Of a stretch of DNA of 15,104 nucleotides, positions 6,359 to 13,068 are shown piece by piece. Source of the stretch: Candidatus Woesearchaeota archaeon (lineage in GTDB: Archaea > Nanobdellota > Nanobdellia > Woesearchaeales > GW2011-AR4); the NCBI GenBank assembly GCA_016784195.1, contig JADHVE010000030.1:1-15104 (forward strand), given 5' to 3'. The first letter of the stretch is position 1. Every line of letters begins with the position of its first letter. A program made the translations under genes and the position numbers. Below the pieces are notes generated by a model. That model was not told the origin of the DNA and made no database searches. It saw only the letters and a program-made list of their open reading frames with translations.

Positions 6359-8788
6359 ATGAAAATCATGGCTGAAAAAGAACTGAAATTGAAGGTTGCA
6401 GAAGCGATACAAGACGATGTAAATAAAGGCATAGTCAGGATTGACTCTTCTGCCTTGAGCGAGATAGGAATAAGGCCGGGAGATGTAATCGAGATTGAAG
6501 GTGAAAGGAAAACAGTCGCAATAGCAGACCGTGCTTATCCAGGAGATATAGGCCTTAACATAATAAGGATGGACGGCATCATAAGAAAAAACAGCAAAAC
6601 AGGCATTGGAGAAATCATAAAAGCAAGGCCTGTTCAGGTAAAGGAGGCAAAAAAAGTAGTTATTGCTCCTGCAAGAAAAGGAATCATGATACGCGCTTCT
6701 CCAGACTTATTCAAGCAGGGCCTGCTTGGAAGAGCTTTAGTCCGTGGAGACATAGTCTCTTTAGGAGGAACTAAAAGAAGAAGAACAACTACCTCAAACA
6801 ACCCATTTTTTGAAGATATTTTCAGCAGCCTTTTGGATGAAAGCATGGTAGGCTTCGGCTTCGGAGACCTAAAATTTGTTGTAGCTGATACAAATCCCAA
6901 ACAAGCTGTGATTATAACAGACCAGACAGAAGTCATTTTCAACCCGGAAGCAGTTGAAATCAAAGAAGAGCTTGTTCCTGAAGTAGCATATGAGGATATC
7001 GGCGGCTTAAAAGAAGAAATCAAAAAAGTCCGAGAGATGGTAGAGCTGCCATTGAAACACCCTGAAATCTTTGAAAGGCTAGGTATTGAGGCTCCAAAAG
7101 GAGTTCTGCTGCATGGCCCTCCAGGAACAGGAAAAACCTTATTAGCTAAGGCTGTTGCCAACGAAACAAATTCTCATTTTATCCTAATCAATGGCCCAGA
7201 AATTATGTCAAAATTTTACGGCCAGAGTGAAGCAAACATCAGGGAAAAGTTCGAAGATGCAGAAAAAAATGCTCCTTCAATAATTTTTATAGACGAAATT
7301 GACGCTATTGCCTCCAAAAGGGAAGAAACCCGTGGAGAAGTAGAAAGAAGAGTAGTAGCCCAGCTTCTGGCATTGATGGACGGCCTGCAAAGCCGCGGCA
7401 AAGTCGTTGTAATAGCCGCAACAAACGTCCCTAATATTCTTGATCCTGCTTTAAGGCGCCCAGGAAGGTTTGACAGGGAAATTGAGATAGGCGTTCCTGG
7501 AAAACATGGGAGGCTCAATATTCTAAAAATACACACAAGGAATATGCCGTTAACAAAAAATGTCAACTTAAACGAGCTATCCGAGATAACATACGGTTTT
7601 GTTGGAGCAGATTTGTCATCATTAGCAAAAGAGGCAGCAATGATAGTCTTAAGAAAAGTCCTTCCTGAATTAAGATTAAAAGAAGATGAACCAATACCTA
7701 AAGAAGTTTTAGAAAAATTAAGGATAAGTCAAGAAGATTTCAAAGAAGCCTTAAGGTATGTAAGACCTTCTGCGTTAAGAGAAGTCTTAGTTGAGATTCC
7801 AAATGTCAAATGGACCGATGTTGGAGGCCTGGAAAATGTTAAGCAGGAACTGATAGAAGCAGTTGACTGGCCGCTAAAAAACCCGGAATCATTTAAGCGC
7901 TTAGGAGTAACACCCCCTAAAGGAATTCTCCTTTATGGCGCACCTGGAACAGGAAAAACAATGCTTGCAAAAGCAGTTGCCCATGAATCTCAGGCTAATT
8001 TTATTTTAGTTAAAGGCCCTGAATTGCTGAGCAAATTTGTTGGAGAATCAGAAAAAGCAGTAAGAGAAGTTTTCAAAAAAGCCAGGCAAGTTTCTCCAAC
8101 AATAATCTTCTTTGATGAAATTGATTCATTAGCTCCAAGAAGAGGCCTAAGCTCTGATTCACATACTTCTGAAAGAGTTGTCAACCAGATGCTGACAGAA
8201 ATAGACGGCTTGGAGGATTTACATGATGTTGTTGTAATCGCAGCAACCAACAGACCGGATATGGTTGATACAGCCCTATTACGACCAGGAAGGTTTGACA
8301 GAATGATTTTAACTCCTGTGCCTGATGAAAAAACAAGGCTGGAAATATTCAGAGTCCATACAAAAGGAATGCCTATAAAATATAGTAGAACCATTAAAGG
8401 ATCAGATAAAAAAGAAAATAAAAAAATTAATATTGCCAGTAAAATAGCTGGTGATGAGCCAATCAGAGAAAAAGATATACGAGCTTCTTCAAAAAAAGAA
8501 ATAAAAGTAGATACGAAAAAAGATGAATTTTTACTGGAACTTGCTAAAATAACAAAAGGATATGCAGGAGCAGATATTGAAGCTATCTGCAGGGAAGCAG
8601 CAATCTTTGCCTTAAGGGAAGATATCTCCACCAAAGAAATCACAAAAAAGCATTTTGACAAGGCAATGAACAAGGTAAGGCCCTCTGCAACAGAAGAGAT
8701 AGAAAAAGCATACACGGATTTACAGGATCATTTCAGCTCAGCCAGAGGAAAGCAGATGAAAGAAGAAAAGCCAACTTATATGGGTTAA
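6359..8788 (+). CDS. CDC48/VAT family AAA ATPase with a Lys-rich insertion in the second AAA module
   Basis: This is the archaeal homologue of CDC48/p97, a hexameric unfoldase that feeds proteins to the proteasome or remodels complexes in the cytosol. The 809 residues show an N domain (about 1-200: KLKVAEAIQDDVNKGIVRID, then RPGDVIEIEG), the D1 ring (Walker A GPPGTGKT near 252, Walker B IIFIDEID, pore loop KFYGQSE) and the D2 ring (Walker A GAPGTGKT near 527, Walker B IIFFDEID, pore loop KFVGESE), with arginine-finger RRPGRFD and LRPGRFD motifs. In D2, between HTKGMPIKY and DEFLLELAKITKGYAGADIE, about 48 extra residues rich in Lys, Glu and Ser (about 673-721) replace the usual short DVDL-type link to the lid helices. 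The C-terminus ends KPTYMG. The start is the ATG at 6359 by TATA spacing; the ATG at 6368 is an alternative. Confidence 0.97.
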   Translation: MKIMAEKELKLKVAEAIQDDVNKGIVRIDSSALSEIGIRPGDVIEIEGERKTVAIADRAYPGDIGLNIIRMDGIIRKNSKTGIGEIIKARPVQVKEAKKVVIAPARKGIMIRASPDLFKQGLLGRALVRGDIVSLGGTKRRRTTTSNNPFFEDIFSSLLDESMVGFGFGDLKFVVADTNPKQAVIITDQTEVIFNPEAVEIKEELVPEVAYEDIGGLKEEIKKVREMVELPLKHPEIFERLGIEAPKGVLLHGPPGTGKTLLAKAVANETNSHFILINGPEIMSKFYGQSEANIREKFEDAEKNAPSIIFIDEIDAIASKREETRGEVERRVVAQLLALMDGLQSRGKVVVIAATNVPNILDPALRRPGRFDREIEIGVPGKHGRLNILKIHTRNMPLTKNVNLNELSEITYGFVGADLSSLAKEAAMIVLRKVLPELRLKEDEPIPKEVLEKLRISQEDFKEALRYVRPSALREVLVEIPNVKWTDVGGLENVKQELIEAVDWPLKNPESFKRLGVTPPKGILLYGAPGTGKTMLAKAVAHESQANFILVKGPELLSKFVGESEKAVREVFKKARQVSPTIIFFDEIDSLAPRRGLSSDSHTSERVVNQMLTEIDGLEDLHDVVVIAATNRPDMVDTALLRPGRFDRMILTPVPDEKTRLEIFRVHTKGMPIKYSRTIKGSDKKENKKINIASKIAGDEPIREKDIRASSKKEIKVDTKKDEFLLELAKITKGYAGADIEAICREAAIFALREDISTKEITKKHFDKAMNKVRPSATEEIEKAYTDLQDHFSSARGKQMKEEKPTYMG

Positions 8789-8814
8789 CGATTGTTTCTT
8801 ATCCAGACTCCAAT

Positions 8815-9777
8815 CTATATCAAAAGAGTTTCTATCAGGTTGAACAAATACCCAGTTAAGATTATTGCCAAGCCTACAATACCAAAAAATATTGCAATCA
8901 GTTTTAGTTTCATTGCTCTTCTCAGTATAATTGCCTCTGGAAAGCTCAATGCAGATACAGCCATCATAAAAGCAAGTACAGTTCCTAATGGTATTCCTTT
9001 CTGAAACAATACGACTGCAACTGGAACTATTGCTGCGCAGCTTCCGTACATAGGAATTCCAAGAATAACTGCTATCGGGACTGCAAATATACCTGTTTTG
9101 CTTATCATGTTCTGGATAATCTCCTGAGGAATATAATTATGGATTAACGCTCCAATTCCTACTCCTACAAGAACCCATAACCACAATTTCCCTACAATAG
9201 ATCTTGCTTCTTTTAACCCAAACAAAACACGCCCCATTATGTTCTTATGATTTCCTGTATTTTTTACTGAGCTGTTTTTTGCAATTAAATCCTTAACGAG
9301 GTGCTTCTCTAAGTTCATTTTTCCTAAAATCAATCCTGAAATGGTTCCAATTAAAATTCCACTGGTTACATACAGCGCAGTAATTTTCCATCCAAAAAAT
9401 CCAAACATCAGCACAACCAGATATTCATTGATTAAAGGAGAGGTTATCAAAAATGAAAAGGTAATTCCTAAAGGGATCCTTGCTTCTAAAAAGCTCAAAA
9501 AAATAGGGATTGAAGAACAGGAACAAAAAGGCGTAACCGCCCCAAACAATGAGGCAATTAAGTTTCCGGCTCCCCCCTTTCTTCCACTAAGCCACTTCTT
9601 TATTTTTTGCTGGGAAATATATGTTCTTAAAAAGCCGATTATAGAAATCATAACAAATAACAGCAGAATGATTTTGATAGAATCATAAATAAAAAAGTTT
9701 ATTGCCTGAGCTAGCCTTGTCTCAGGATTTAATCCAAGGATGCTATACACTGCCCAGTCAATAGCTATTTGCAACAT
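8815..9777 (-). CDS. SO_0444/YraQ (DUF318)-type permease, probable metal or metalloid exporter
   Basis: The product is a 320-residue polytopic membrane protein with about eight hydrophobic segments and a hydrophilic middle (about 160-195). It carries the family signature PFCSCSSIPIFLSFLEARIP (about 83-102) with two cysteines spaced CxC in a membrane segment. The second half repeats the pattern as YGSCAAIVPVAVVLFQKGIPLG, showing the internal duplication of this permease fold. Family members include putative Cu/Zn and organoarsenical (ArsP) exporters; the substrate here is inferred only from context. It is the last gene of the arsR - Cys-rich miniprotein - permease operon and overlaps the miniprotein by 13 bases, implying coupled translation. 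The first ten residues (MLQIAIDWAV) enter a membrane segment almost at once, as is normal for the family. Confidence 0.85.
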   Translation of the reverse strand: MLQIAIDWAVYSILGLNPETRLAQAINFFIYDSIKIILLLFVMISIIGFLRTYISQQKIKKWLSGRKGGAGNLIASLFGAVTPFCSCSSIPIFLSFLEARIPLGITFSFLITSPLINEYLVVLMFGFFGWKITALYVTSGILIGTISGLILGKMNLEKHLVKDLIAKNSSVKNTGNHKNIMGRVLFGLKEARSIVGKLWLWVLVGVGIGALIHNYIPQEIIQNMISKTGIFAVPIAVILGIPMYGSCAAIVPVAVVLFQKGIPLGTVLAFMMAVSALSFPEAIILRRAMKLKLIAIFFGIVGLAIILTGYLFNLIETLLI

Positions 9778-9887
9778 TTGTCATCAGAGTTACTTTCGCA
9801 AAGGCATTTTTTCTTGGATTTTTTTTCTATTTCTTTGTCCAGTTTATCGATCAATTTTCCAAATAAGCTTCTTCTCTTCTTAGCCAT
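9765..9887 (-). CDS. 40-residue Cys-rich protein, putative metal-binding partner of the permease
   Basis: This small ORF lies between the ArsR gene and the permease. It starts with an ATG two bases past the ArsR stop and ends 13 bases inside the permease gene. The product has a basic N-terminus (MAKKRRSLFGKLIDKLDKEI), a Lys/Glu-rich probable helix, and a C-terminal tail containing CLC and CCK, four cysteines in the last 13 residues. The Cys arrangement suggests soft-metal binding, perhaps delivery to or sensing for the permease. I do not recognise a named family. Support for coding is the tight overlap on both sides, a start consistent with the operon, and the non-random Cys clustering. It is short, so chance cannot be fully excluded. 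Confidence 0.65.
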   Translation of the reverse strand: MAKKRRSLFGKLIDKLDKEIEKKSKKKCLCESNSDDKCCK

Positions 9888-9888
9888 T

Positions 9889-10152
9889 TTAGTTTTCAAG
9901 ATATTTCTTAATTTTATCTTTATCTTTTAGGCAGCACATCAGGAAATTTGCCTCTTTCCTGGTCGATATTATCTTAGCTTCTTTTAGTGTTTCTATATGC
10001 CTAAAAATTACAGATTGGTCTCTTTTAAGAAGCTTTGATAACTCACAAATACAGGTACATCTTTTTTTATTCAATAAATATTCAATAATCTTCAGCCTTA
10101 TTGGCTCCCCCAAAGCTTTATAAAATTTTGATTTTTCTTCTAAATTTAACAT
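9889..10152 (-). CDS. ArsR/SmtB-family metal-responsive repressor
   Basis: This is a winged-helix repressor of 87 residues from the ATG at 10152 (95 from an ATG at 10176). The visible core is FYKALGEPIRLKIIEYLL, then CTCICELSKLL, matching the ELCVCDL-type alpha-3 metal site of ArsR/CadC (three Cys at about 32, 34 and 36), then the recognition helix RDQSVIFRHIETLKEAKIIS and wing residues ending NFLMCCLKD. Such proteins release DNA when arsenite, antimonite or soft divalent metals bind. It heads the metal operon with the Cys-rich miniprotein and permease. The downstream start is preferred because the TATA-like element at 10175-10185 lies about 28 bases before it and the 24-base palindrome would otherwise sit inside the coding region; the ATG at 10158 is also possible. 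It probably represses its own operon. Confidence 0.85.
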   Translation of the reverse strand: MLNLEEKSKFYKALGEPIRLKIIEYLLNKKRCTCICELSKLLKRDQSVIFRHIETLKEAKIISTRKEANFLMCCLKDKDKIKKYLEN

Positions 10153-10156
10153 TTGC

Positions 10157-10185
10157 ATATTTGCACAAACGAACAAATATTTAAA
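10157..10185 (-). promoter_or_regulatory. arsR promoter with palindromic operator
   Basis: On the minus strand a TTTAAATAT element (TATA-like) runs into a 24-base imperfect palindrome at 10157-10180. Its arms are ATATTTG and CAAATAT with a 10-base centre TTCGTTTGTG, and one further base pair matches within the centre. Length and symmetry fit ArsR/SmtB operators, and it covers the region from the TATA box to the probable transcription start, as expected for autorepression. Confidence 0.55.
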
Positions 10186-10197
10186 CCTTTCTTTTTT

Positions 10198-10430
10198 ATG
10201 TCAAAAATCAACGGGCTAAAGCCCAGGACGCATTCTTGAGCATGCTCAAAAATCTCCAGCTTATTCCTGGCTAAATTACCTGAGCTTATATGGGTTTAGG
10301 TAATTTCCAAACATCTTGAAAAACAAGGTTTTTCAAAAATAAAAATTTCTGGATTTTTGGTAAAAGGAATTTTATTGTTTTAAGAAGTATATTAGTAAGT
10401 TTTTCTAGAAAACAGAACTAGATTATTGTA
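10198..10430 (-). repeat. hairpin cluster, possible relic of an IS200/IS605 right end or structured RNA
   Basis: This stretch between arsR and the next gene holds no convincing ORF but several perfect inverted repeats: GGGCTAAAGCCC (10213-10224), the 14-base palindrome TTGAGCATGCTCAA (10236-10249), AAATTACCT with AGGTAATTT (10273-10281 and 10298-10306), TTGAAAAAC with GTTTTTCAA around a 3-base loop (10316-10336), and TCTAG with CTAGA (10404-10422). Read on the minus strand, the order GAAT, then GGGCTTTAGCCC, then a short tail ending TTTTTGACAT resembles the right ends of many IS605-family elements, where the TnpB guide RNA ends. No tnpA or tnpB is present. It could be a small non-autonomous derivative, an isolated guide-RNA relic, or an unrelated structured RNA. 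Confidence 0.35.
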
Positions 10431-10463
10431 ATAGTTAAAAAATAAAGAATGATAATTTATCAA

Positions 10464-10892
10464 TTATCCAATATATCCTTTATCATCTCCAGCCTGCACC
10501 TTGGGCATAGGTATTGGAGGAGGCAGATTAATGTTCTGGCTTAGAATCAAAGACTGCACATTGCATTTTGTAAGGATTGTATTCAAAACAACTGTAGAAA
10601 TATCTTTTGAAAGTTTCTTGTCTTTCTTCCATCCATCAAGAAGTTCTTTTATCTTCTTCTGCTCTGCCATATAGATAAGATGTCCTTCTAATTTAATACT
10701 CCCAAAATCAGGATCATATTTAGCGATAAACTCGAATACAAACTTCAAGGCATTCTGCTTTTCTTTCCCTAGATTTAAGTTCTGCTCTTCGACATTTTTT
10801 ATTGTAACATTATTGTTAATGTTAATCTTCCCCTTAACAGGACCTGTTTTTTCAGCATTTATTTTTGTAAAATCAAAACCAACTATAGTCAT
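10464..10892 (-). CDS. small conserved-looking protein with LPPPIPMP tail, possibly SecB-like
   Basis: The product is 142 residues from the ATG at 10892. The frame opens further to 10970, but a good archaeal ribosome site (GGTGAT, 10897-10902) sits just before 10892 and a TATA box at 10944-10953 falls inside the upstream extension, so the shorter form is right. The N-terminus begins MTIVGFDFTKINAEK; INNNVTI and ALKFVFEFIAKYDPDFGSIKLEGHLIYM look like alternating beta strands, followed by a helix with WKKDKKLS, a hydrophobic segment (VVLNTILTKCNVQSLILS) and the motif LPPPIPMPKV. There is no signal peptide or membrane segment. The strand-rich half followed by a helix and a hydrophobic Pro-terminated edge recalls SecB-type chaperones, but this is a guess from pattern only. 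Confidence 0.7.
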   Translation of the reverse strand: MTIVGFDFTKINAEKTGPVKGKININNNVTIKNVEEQNLNLGKEKQNALKFVFEFIAKYDPDFGSIKLEGHLIYMAEQKKIKELLDGWKKDKKLSKDISTVVLNTILTKCNVQSLILSQNINLPPPIPMPKVQAGDDKGYIG

Positions 10893-10943
10893 AATAATCA
10901 CCTTAAAAATTTTAATTAATTTTGAATTAGATAATCTCCGCCT

Positions 10944-10953
10944 TTTTATAAAT
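10944..10953 (-). promoter_or_regulatory. TATA box for the LPPPIP-tail protein gene
   Basis: The minus strand reads ATTTATAAAA, centred about 57 bases before the ATG at 10892. This implies a leader of about 30 bases carrying the GGTGAT ribosome site, in contrast to the leaderless genes nearby. Confidence 0.5.
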
Positions 10954-11002
10954 CTTTTTGTTTTTATCATAGATTATAAAATAATATTAATTTTTACGAT
11001 AG

Positions 11003-11012
11003 AATTATAAAG
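11003..11012 (+). promoter_or_regulatory. TATA box for the leader ORF and RIO kinase gene
   Basis: The sequence AATTATAAAG is centred about 26 bases before the ATG at 11034, the start of a 25-codon ORF, and about 106 bases before the kinase start. Transcription would therefore begin at the small ORF. Confidence 0.5.
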
Positions 11013-11033
11013 TCAAAAATATTTTATTTGTTT

Positions 11034-11111
11034 ATGCCCAAGAAATCAAAAGAAAAAGTCAAAGCAATGAAAATCAAAGATTTCCAAGTATTGAATATTC
11101 CATTCAGTTAA
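11034..11111 (+). CDS. 25-residue leader ORF upstream of the RIO kinase
   Basis: A short ORF encodes a basic peptide beginning MPKKSKEKVKAMKIKDFQ and ending NIPFS, and stops two bases before the kinase ATG in a different frame. Its ATG is at leaderless spacing from the TATA box at 11003-11012, so ribosomes would load here first and could re-initiate at the kinase. It may be a regulatory leader peptide or a real basic miniprotein. The absence of a better ribosome site before the kinase supports coupled translation. It has no recognisable family, so coding status is uncertain. Confidence 0.4.
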   Translation: MPKKSKEKVKAMKIKDFQVLNIPFS

Positions 11112-11113
11112 AA

Positions 11114-11812
11114 ATGACGAAAGAAAAATTCAAGGTAATGCACAATGTTTTTGATAATTTCACTAACAAGCTTTTGTTTAAATTGATCACTAAAGGCTGC
11201 TTTAAAGGCATGGAAAGCCCGATAAGCATAGGCAAGGAAAGCAATGTTTTTTCTGCTTTGACTGAAGAGGGCAAAAGAGTAATTATCAAGATATACAGAC
11301 TTGAAACCTGCGATTTTAACAGGATGTATGATTACATTAAACACGACTCTCGATTTCACAATATAAGAAGAAAGAAAAGAAAAATAATCTTTGCATGGGC
11401 TCAGAGAGAATACAAGAACTTGTTAAGGGCAGAAAAATACGGGGTAGTTGTGCCTAAGCCAATCGCTTTTTTAGGCAATGTGCTTGTTTTAGAGTTCATA
11501 GGAGAAAAAGATAATATAGCACCAAAACTAAAAGACAAGATTCCGGAAAATAAAAAACAATTCTTTAATGAAATAGTAGTCAACATCAAAAAACTGTACA
11601 AAGCAAAGCTGGTTCATGCTGATTTATCCGCTTTTAATATTCTGAATCTGAATGAAAAACCGGTTTTTATTGATTTCTCGCAGACGACAACATTGGAGCA
11701 TCCAAGAGCAATGGAATTTTTAGAAAGAGATGTTAAAAATATTTACAATTTTTTTAATAAGCATGGATTAAAAACAGAAATAGAAAAAACAATAAAATTG
11801 ATCAAAAAATAA
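11114..11812 (+). CDS. rio1: RIO1-type atypical serine kinase/ATPase
   Basis: RIO1 proteins are atypical kinases/ATPases that act in the late maturation of the small ribosomal subunit. The 232-residue product contains the RIO ATP-binding loop SIGKESNVF (38-46, in place of the P-loop of ordinary kinases), the ATP-binding Lys59 in VIIKIY, the RIO-specific helical stretch CDFNRMYDYIKHDSRF, the catalytic loop LVHADLSAFNIL (Asp170, Asn175) and the metal-binding IDFSQ (Asp187). All catalytic residues are present. The N-terminus starting MTKEKFKVMHNVFDNFT matches the usual short extension before the RIO core, so the start at 11114 looks right. It is preceded by a 25-codon ORF and followed after 39 bases by yggS on the same strand. 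Confidence 0.93.
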   Translation: MTKEKFKVMHNVFDNFTNKLLFKLITKGCFKGMESPISIGKESNVFSALTEEGKRVIIKIYRLETCDFNRMYDYIKHDSRFHNIRRKKRKIIFAWAQREYKNLLRAEKYGVVVPKPIAFLGNVLVLEFIGEKDNIAPKLKDKIPENKKQFFNEIVVNIKKLYKAKLVHADLSAFNILNLNEKPVFIDFSQTTTLEHPRAMEFLERDVKNIYNFFNKHGLKTEIEKTIKLIKK

Positions 11813-11817
11813 TTATT

Positions 11818-11830
11818 CTTTACATAAAAT
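11818..11830 (+). promoter_or_regulatory. possible TATA box for yggS
   Basis: The sequence TTTACATAAAAT is centred about 27 bases before the yggS ATG, so yggS may be transcribed from its own promoter as well as by readthrough from the kinase gene. Weak, because the region is very AT-rich. Confidence 0.35.
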
Positions 11831-11851
11831 AAAAAAAGATTTGATTTAAAA

Positions 11852-12487
11852 ATGAGTATCGAAGAAAACATAAAAAATTTAAGAAACAGTATTCCTGAAA
11901 CTGTTCAGATTCTTGCAGCAGCAAAAACAAGAAGCATAGCTGAAATAAAAGAAGCAGTTAATTCTGGAATTAGGATTTTTGGTGAAAACTATGTCCAGGA
12001 AGCAGAAAAAAAATATTCAGGAATAAAATGCAAAATTGAATTATTCTTCATTGGACACCTGCAAAAAAACAAGATTAACCGTGCTTTGAAAATATTTGAC
12101 ATCATAAACATAGACTCAATTGAAATAGCAGAAGCAATTGACAAAAAAACAGATAAAAAAATAAAAATTTTGGTAGAAGTTAACATCAGCAGCGAGCCAG
12201 GCAAGCATGGCTGCAAGCCGGAAGAATTAATGGATTTAATTAAAAAAATTTCAAGATTAAATAATGTAGAGGTTATTGGCCTAATGGCAATGGCTCCTTT
12301 TCTCAAAGATACAGAAAAAATAAGGCCATATTTCAAAAAAATGAAAATTTTATTTGAGAATATTAAAAAATTAAAAATAAAAAATGTAAAAATGGATATT
12401 TTATCGTTGGGAATGACGCATGATTACAAAACAGCAATAGAAGAAGGCTCTAATCTGATAAGAATTGGAAGTTTGATTTTCAGCTAA
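11852..12487 (+). CDS. yggS: YggS/PLPBP family pyridoxal 5'-phosphate homeostasis protein
   Basis: This family binds PLP without known catalysis and maintains the vitamin B6 pool and amino-acid balance. The 211-residue product is close to the usual size. The single TIM-barrel domain (alanine racemase N-terminal fold) shows the PLP-binding Lys25 in LAAAKTRS, FGENYVQEA (residues 44-52), HLQKNK, VNISSEPGKHGC, GLMAMAP, and the C-terminal phosphate-binding region LSLGMTHDYKTAIEEGSNLIRIGSLIF. All family residues I can recall are present. It overlaps the convergent Lrp gene by 4 bases at the 3' end. The upstream kinase gene is on the same strand, but no functional link is evident. Confidence 0.95.
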   Translation: MSIEENIKNLRNSIPETVQILAAAKTRSIAEIKEAVNSGIRIFGENYVQEAEKKYSGIKCKIELFFIGHLQKNKINRALKIFDIINIDSIEIAEAIDKKTDKKIKILVEVNISSEPGKHGCKPEELMDLIKKISRLNNVEVIGLMAMAPFLKDTEKIRPYFKKMKILFENIKKLKIKNVKMDILSLGMTHDYKTAIEEGSNLIRIGSLIFS

Positions 12488-12915
12488 ATCTCCTCCTTAA
12501 CATTAGCCGTACTAACCATTGTAAAAGTATGCTTTACTCCTTTTTGTTCCTTTCTGAACTTTATTAAAAAATCATTAAACTCTTCAACATCCTTAAACTT
12601 CAGTTTCAGCAACAGATCATACTCTCCGGTAATTCCAAAAATTTCCTTAACATGCCCGTCATTGATTATTTTGTCATTTATATATTCTGTTGTGCCGCCT
12701 TTTATCAACATAAAAACAATAAAATTCTCATCCATAGCCTTATTATTCAGCTTTAAGGTAAATTTCTCAATGATTCCTTTATTAACCAGCTTTTTAATTC
12801 GTTCATGCACTGTGCTGGGCCTTATTTTTGTTTTCTTAGCAACATCCCGGATAGTAAATCTAGAATTTTCTTTCAAGACATCAATTATTGAATGATCTTT
12901 GTCATCTAATTTCAT
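12484..12915 (-). CDS. Lrp/AsnC family transcriptional regulator
   Basis: The 143-residue product has the standard two-part layout. The N-terminal helix-turn-helix is LDDKDHSIIDVLKENSRFTIRDVAKKTKIRPSTVHERIKKLVNKGIIEKF (about 3-52). A C-terminal ligand-binding RAM domain (about 65-140) includes the strand and turn VKEIFGITGEYDLLLKLKFKDVEEFNDFL. Members form dimers or octamers and respond to amino acids; the ligand here is unknown. The start at 12915 gives the typical N-terminus. It ends overlapping yggS by 4 bases and reads divergently from the GNAT-ahcY unit. Four TGTCCA-type boxes in the intergenic region make auto-control and control of the divergent unit plausible. Confidence 0.92.
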   Translation of the reverse strand: MKLDDKDHSIIDVLKENSRFTIRDVAKKTKIRPSTVHERIKKLVNKGIIEKFTLKLNNKAMDENFIVFMLIKGGTTEYINDKIINDGHVKEIFGITGEYDLLLKLKFKDVEEFNDFLIKFRKEQKGVKHTFTMVSTANVKEEI

Positions 12916-12960
12916 TTTAAAATGGCTCTCTGAATCAAGAATTATAAAAAAATTTAGGGG

Positions 12961-13044
12961 TGTCCAAAGAGCCCAAAAAAAGATTGTCCAGCTTATATAT
13001 AAATTTTTCTAATTCTGTCCAATTTTTTCAAATATTTTTGGACA
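12961..13044. promoter_or_regulatory. four TGTCCA boxes between the Lrp gene and the GNAT-ahcY unit
   Basis: TGTCCA occurs at 12961-12966, 12985-12990 and 13016-13021, and its complement TGGACA at 13039-13044. The last two extend to a 7-base inverted repeat, TGTCCAA with TTGGACA (13016-13044). Spacings of 24, 31 and 23 bases are near two to three helical turns, so several sites would face the same side of the helix, as Lrp octamers require. A TATA-like TATATATAAA lies among them (12994-13003). The rest of the region is AT-rich with no other structure. Confidence 0.5.
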
Positions 13045-13068
13045 TTGTATATAATTTTAAAGAAAAAG

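Noticed and set aside
7990..8715. Long open frame (241 codons) on the minus strand inside the CDC48 gene, with others at 6634-7161 and 7216-7566
   Set aside because: These are antisense shadows of a fully convincing AAA ATPase; their Ser/Ile-rich translations show no domain.
10198..10430. CRISPR array in the repeat-rich intergenic region
   Set aside because: The repeats are inverted pairs of different sequences, not regularly spaced direct repeats.
10464..10970. Longer 168-residue version of the LPPPIP-tail protein starting at 10970
   Set aside because: The extra Lys/Arg-rich residues overlap the TATA box at 10944-10953, and a GGTGAT site marks the ATG at 10892.
12484..12487. Four-base tail-to-tail overlap of yggS and the Lrp gene as a sign of a regulatory link
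   Set aside because: Short convergent overlaps are common in compact archaeal genomes; no functional link follows.
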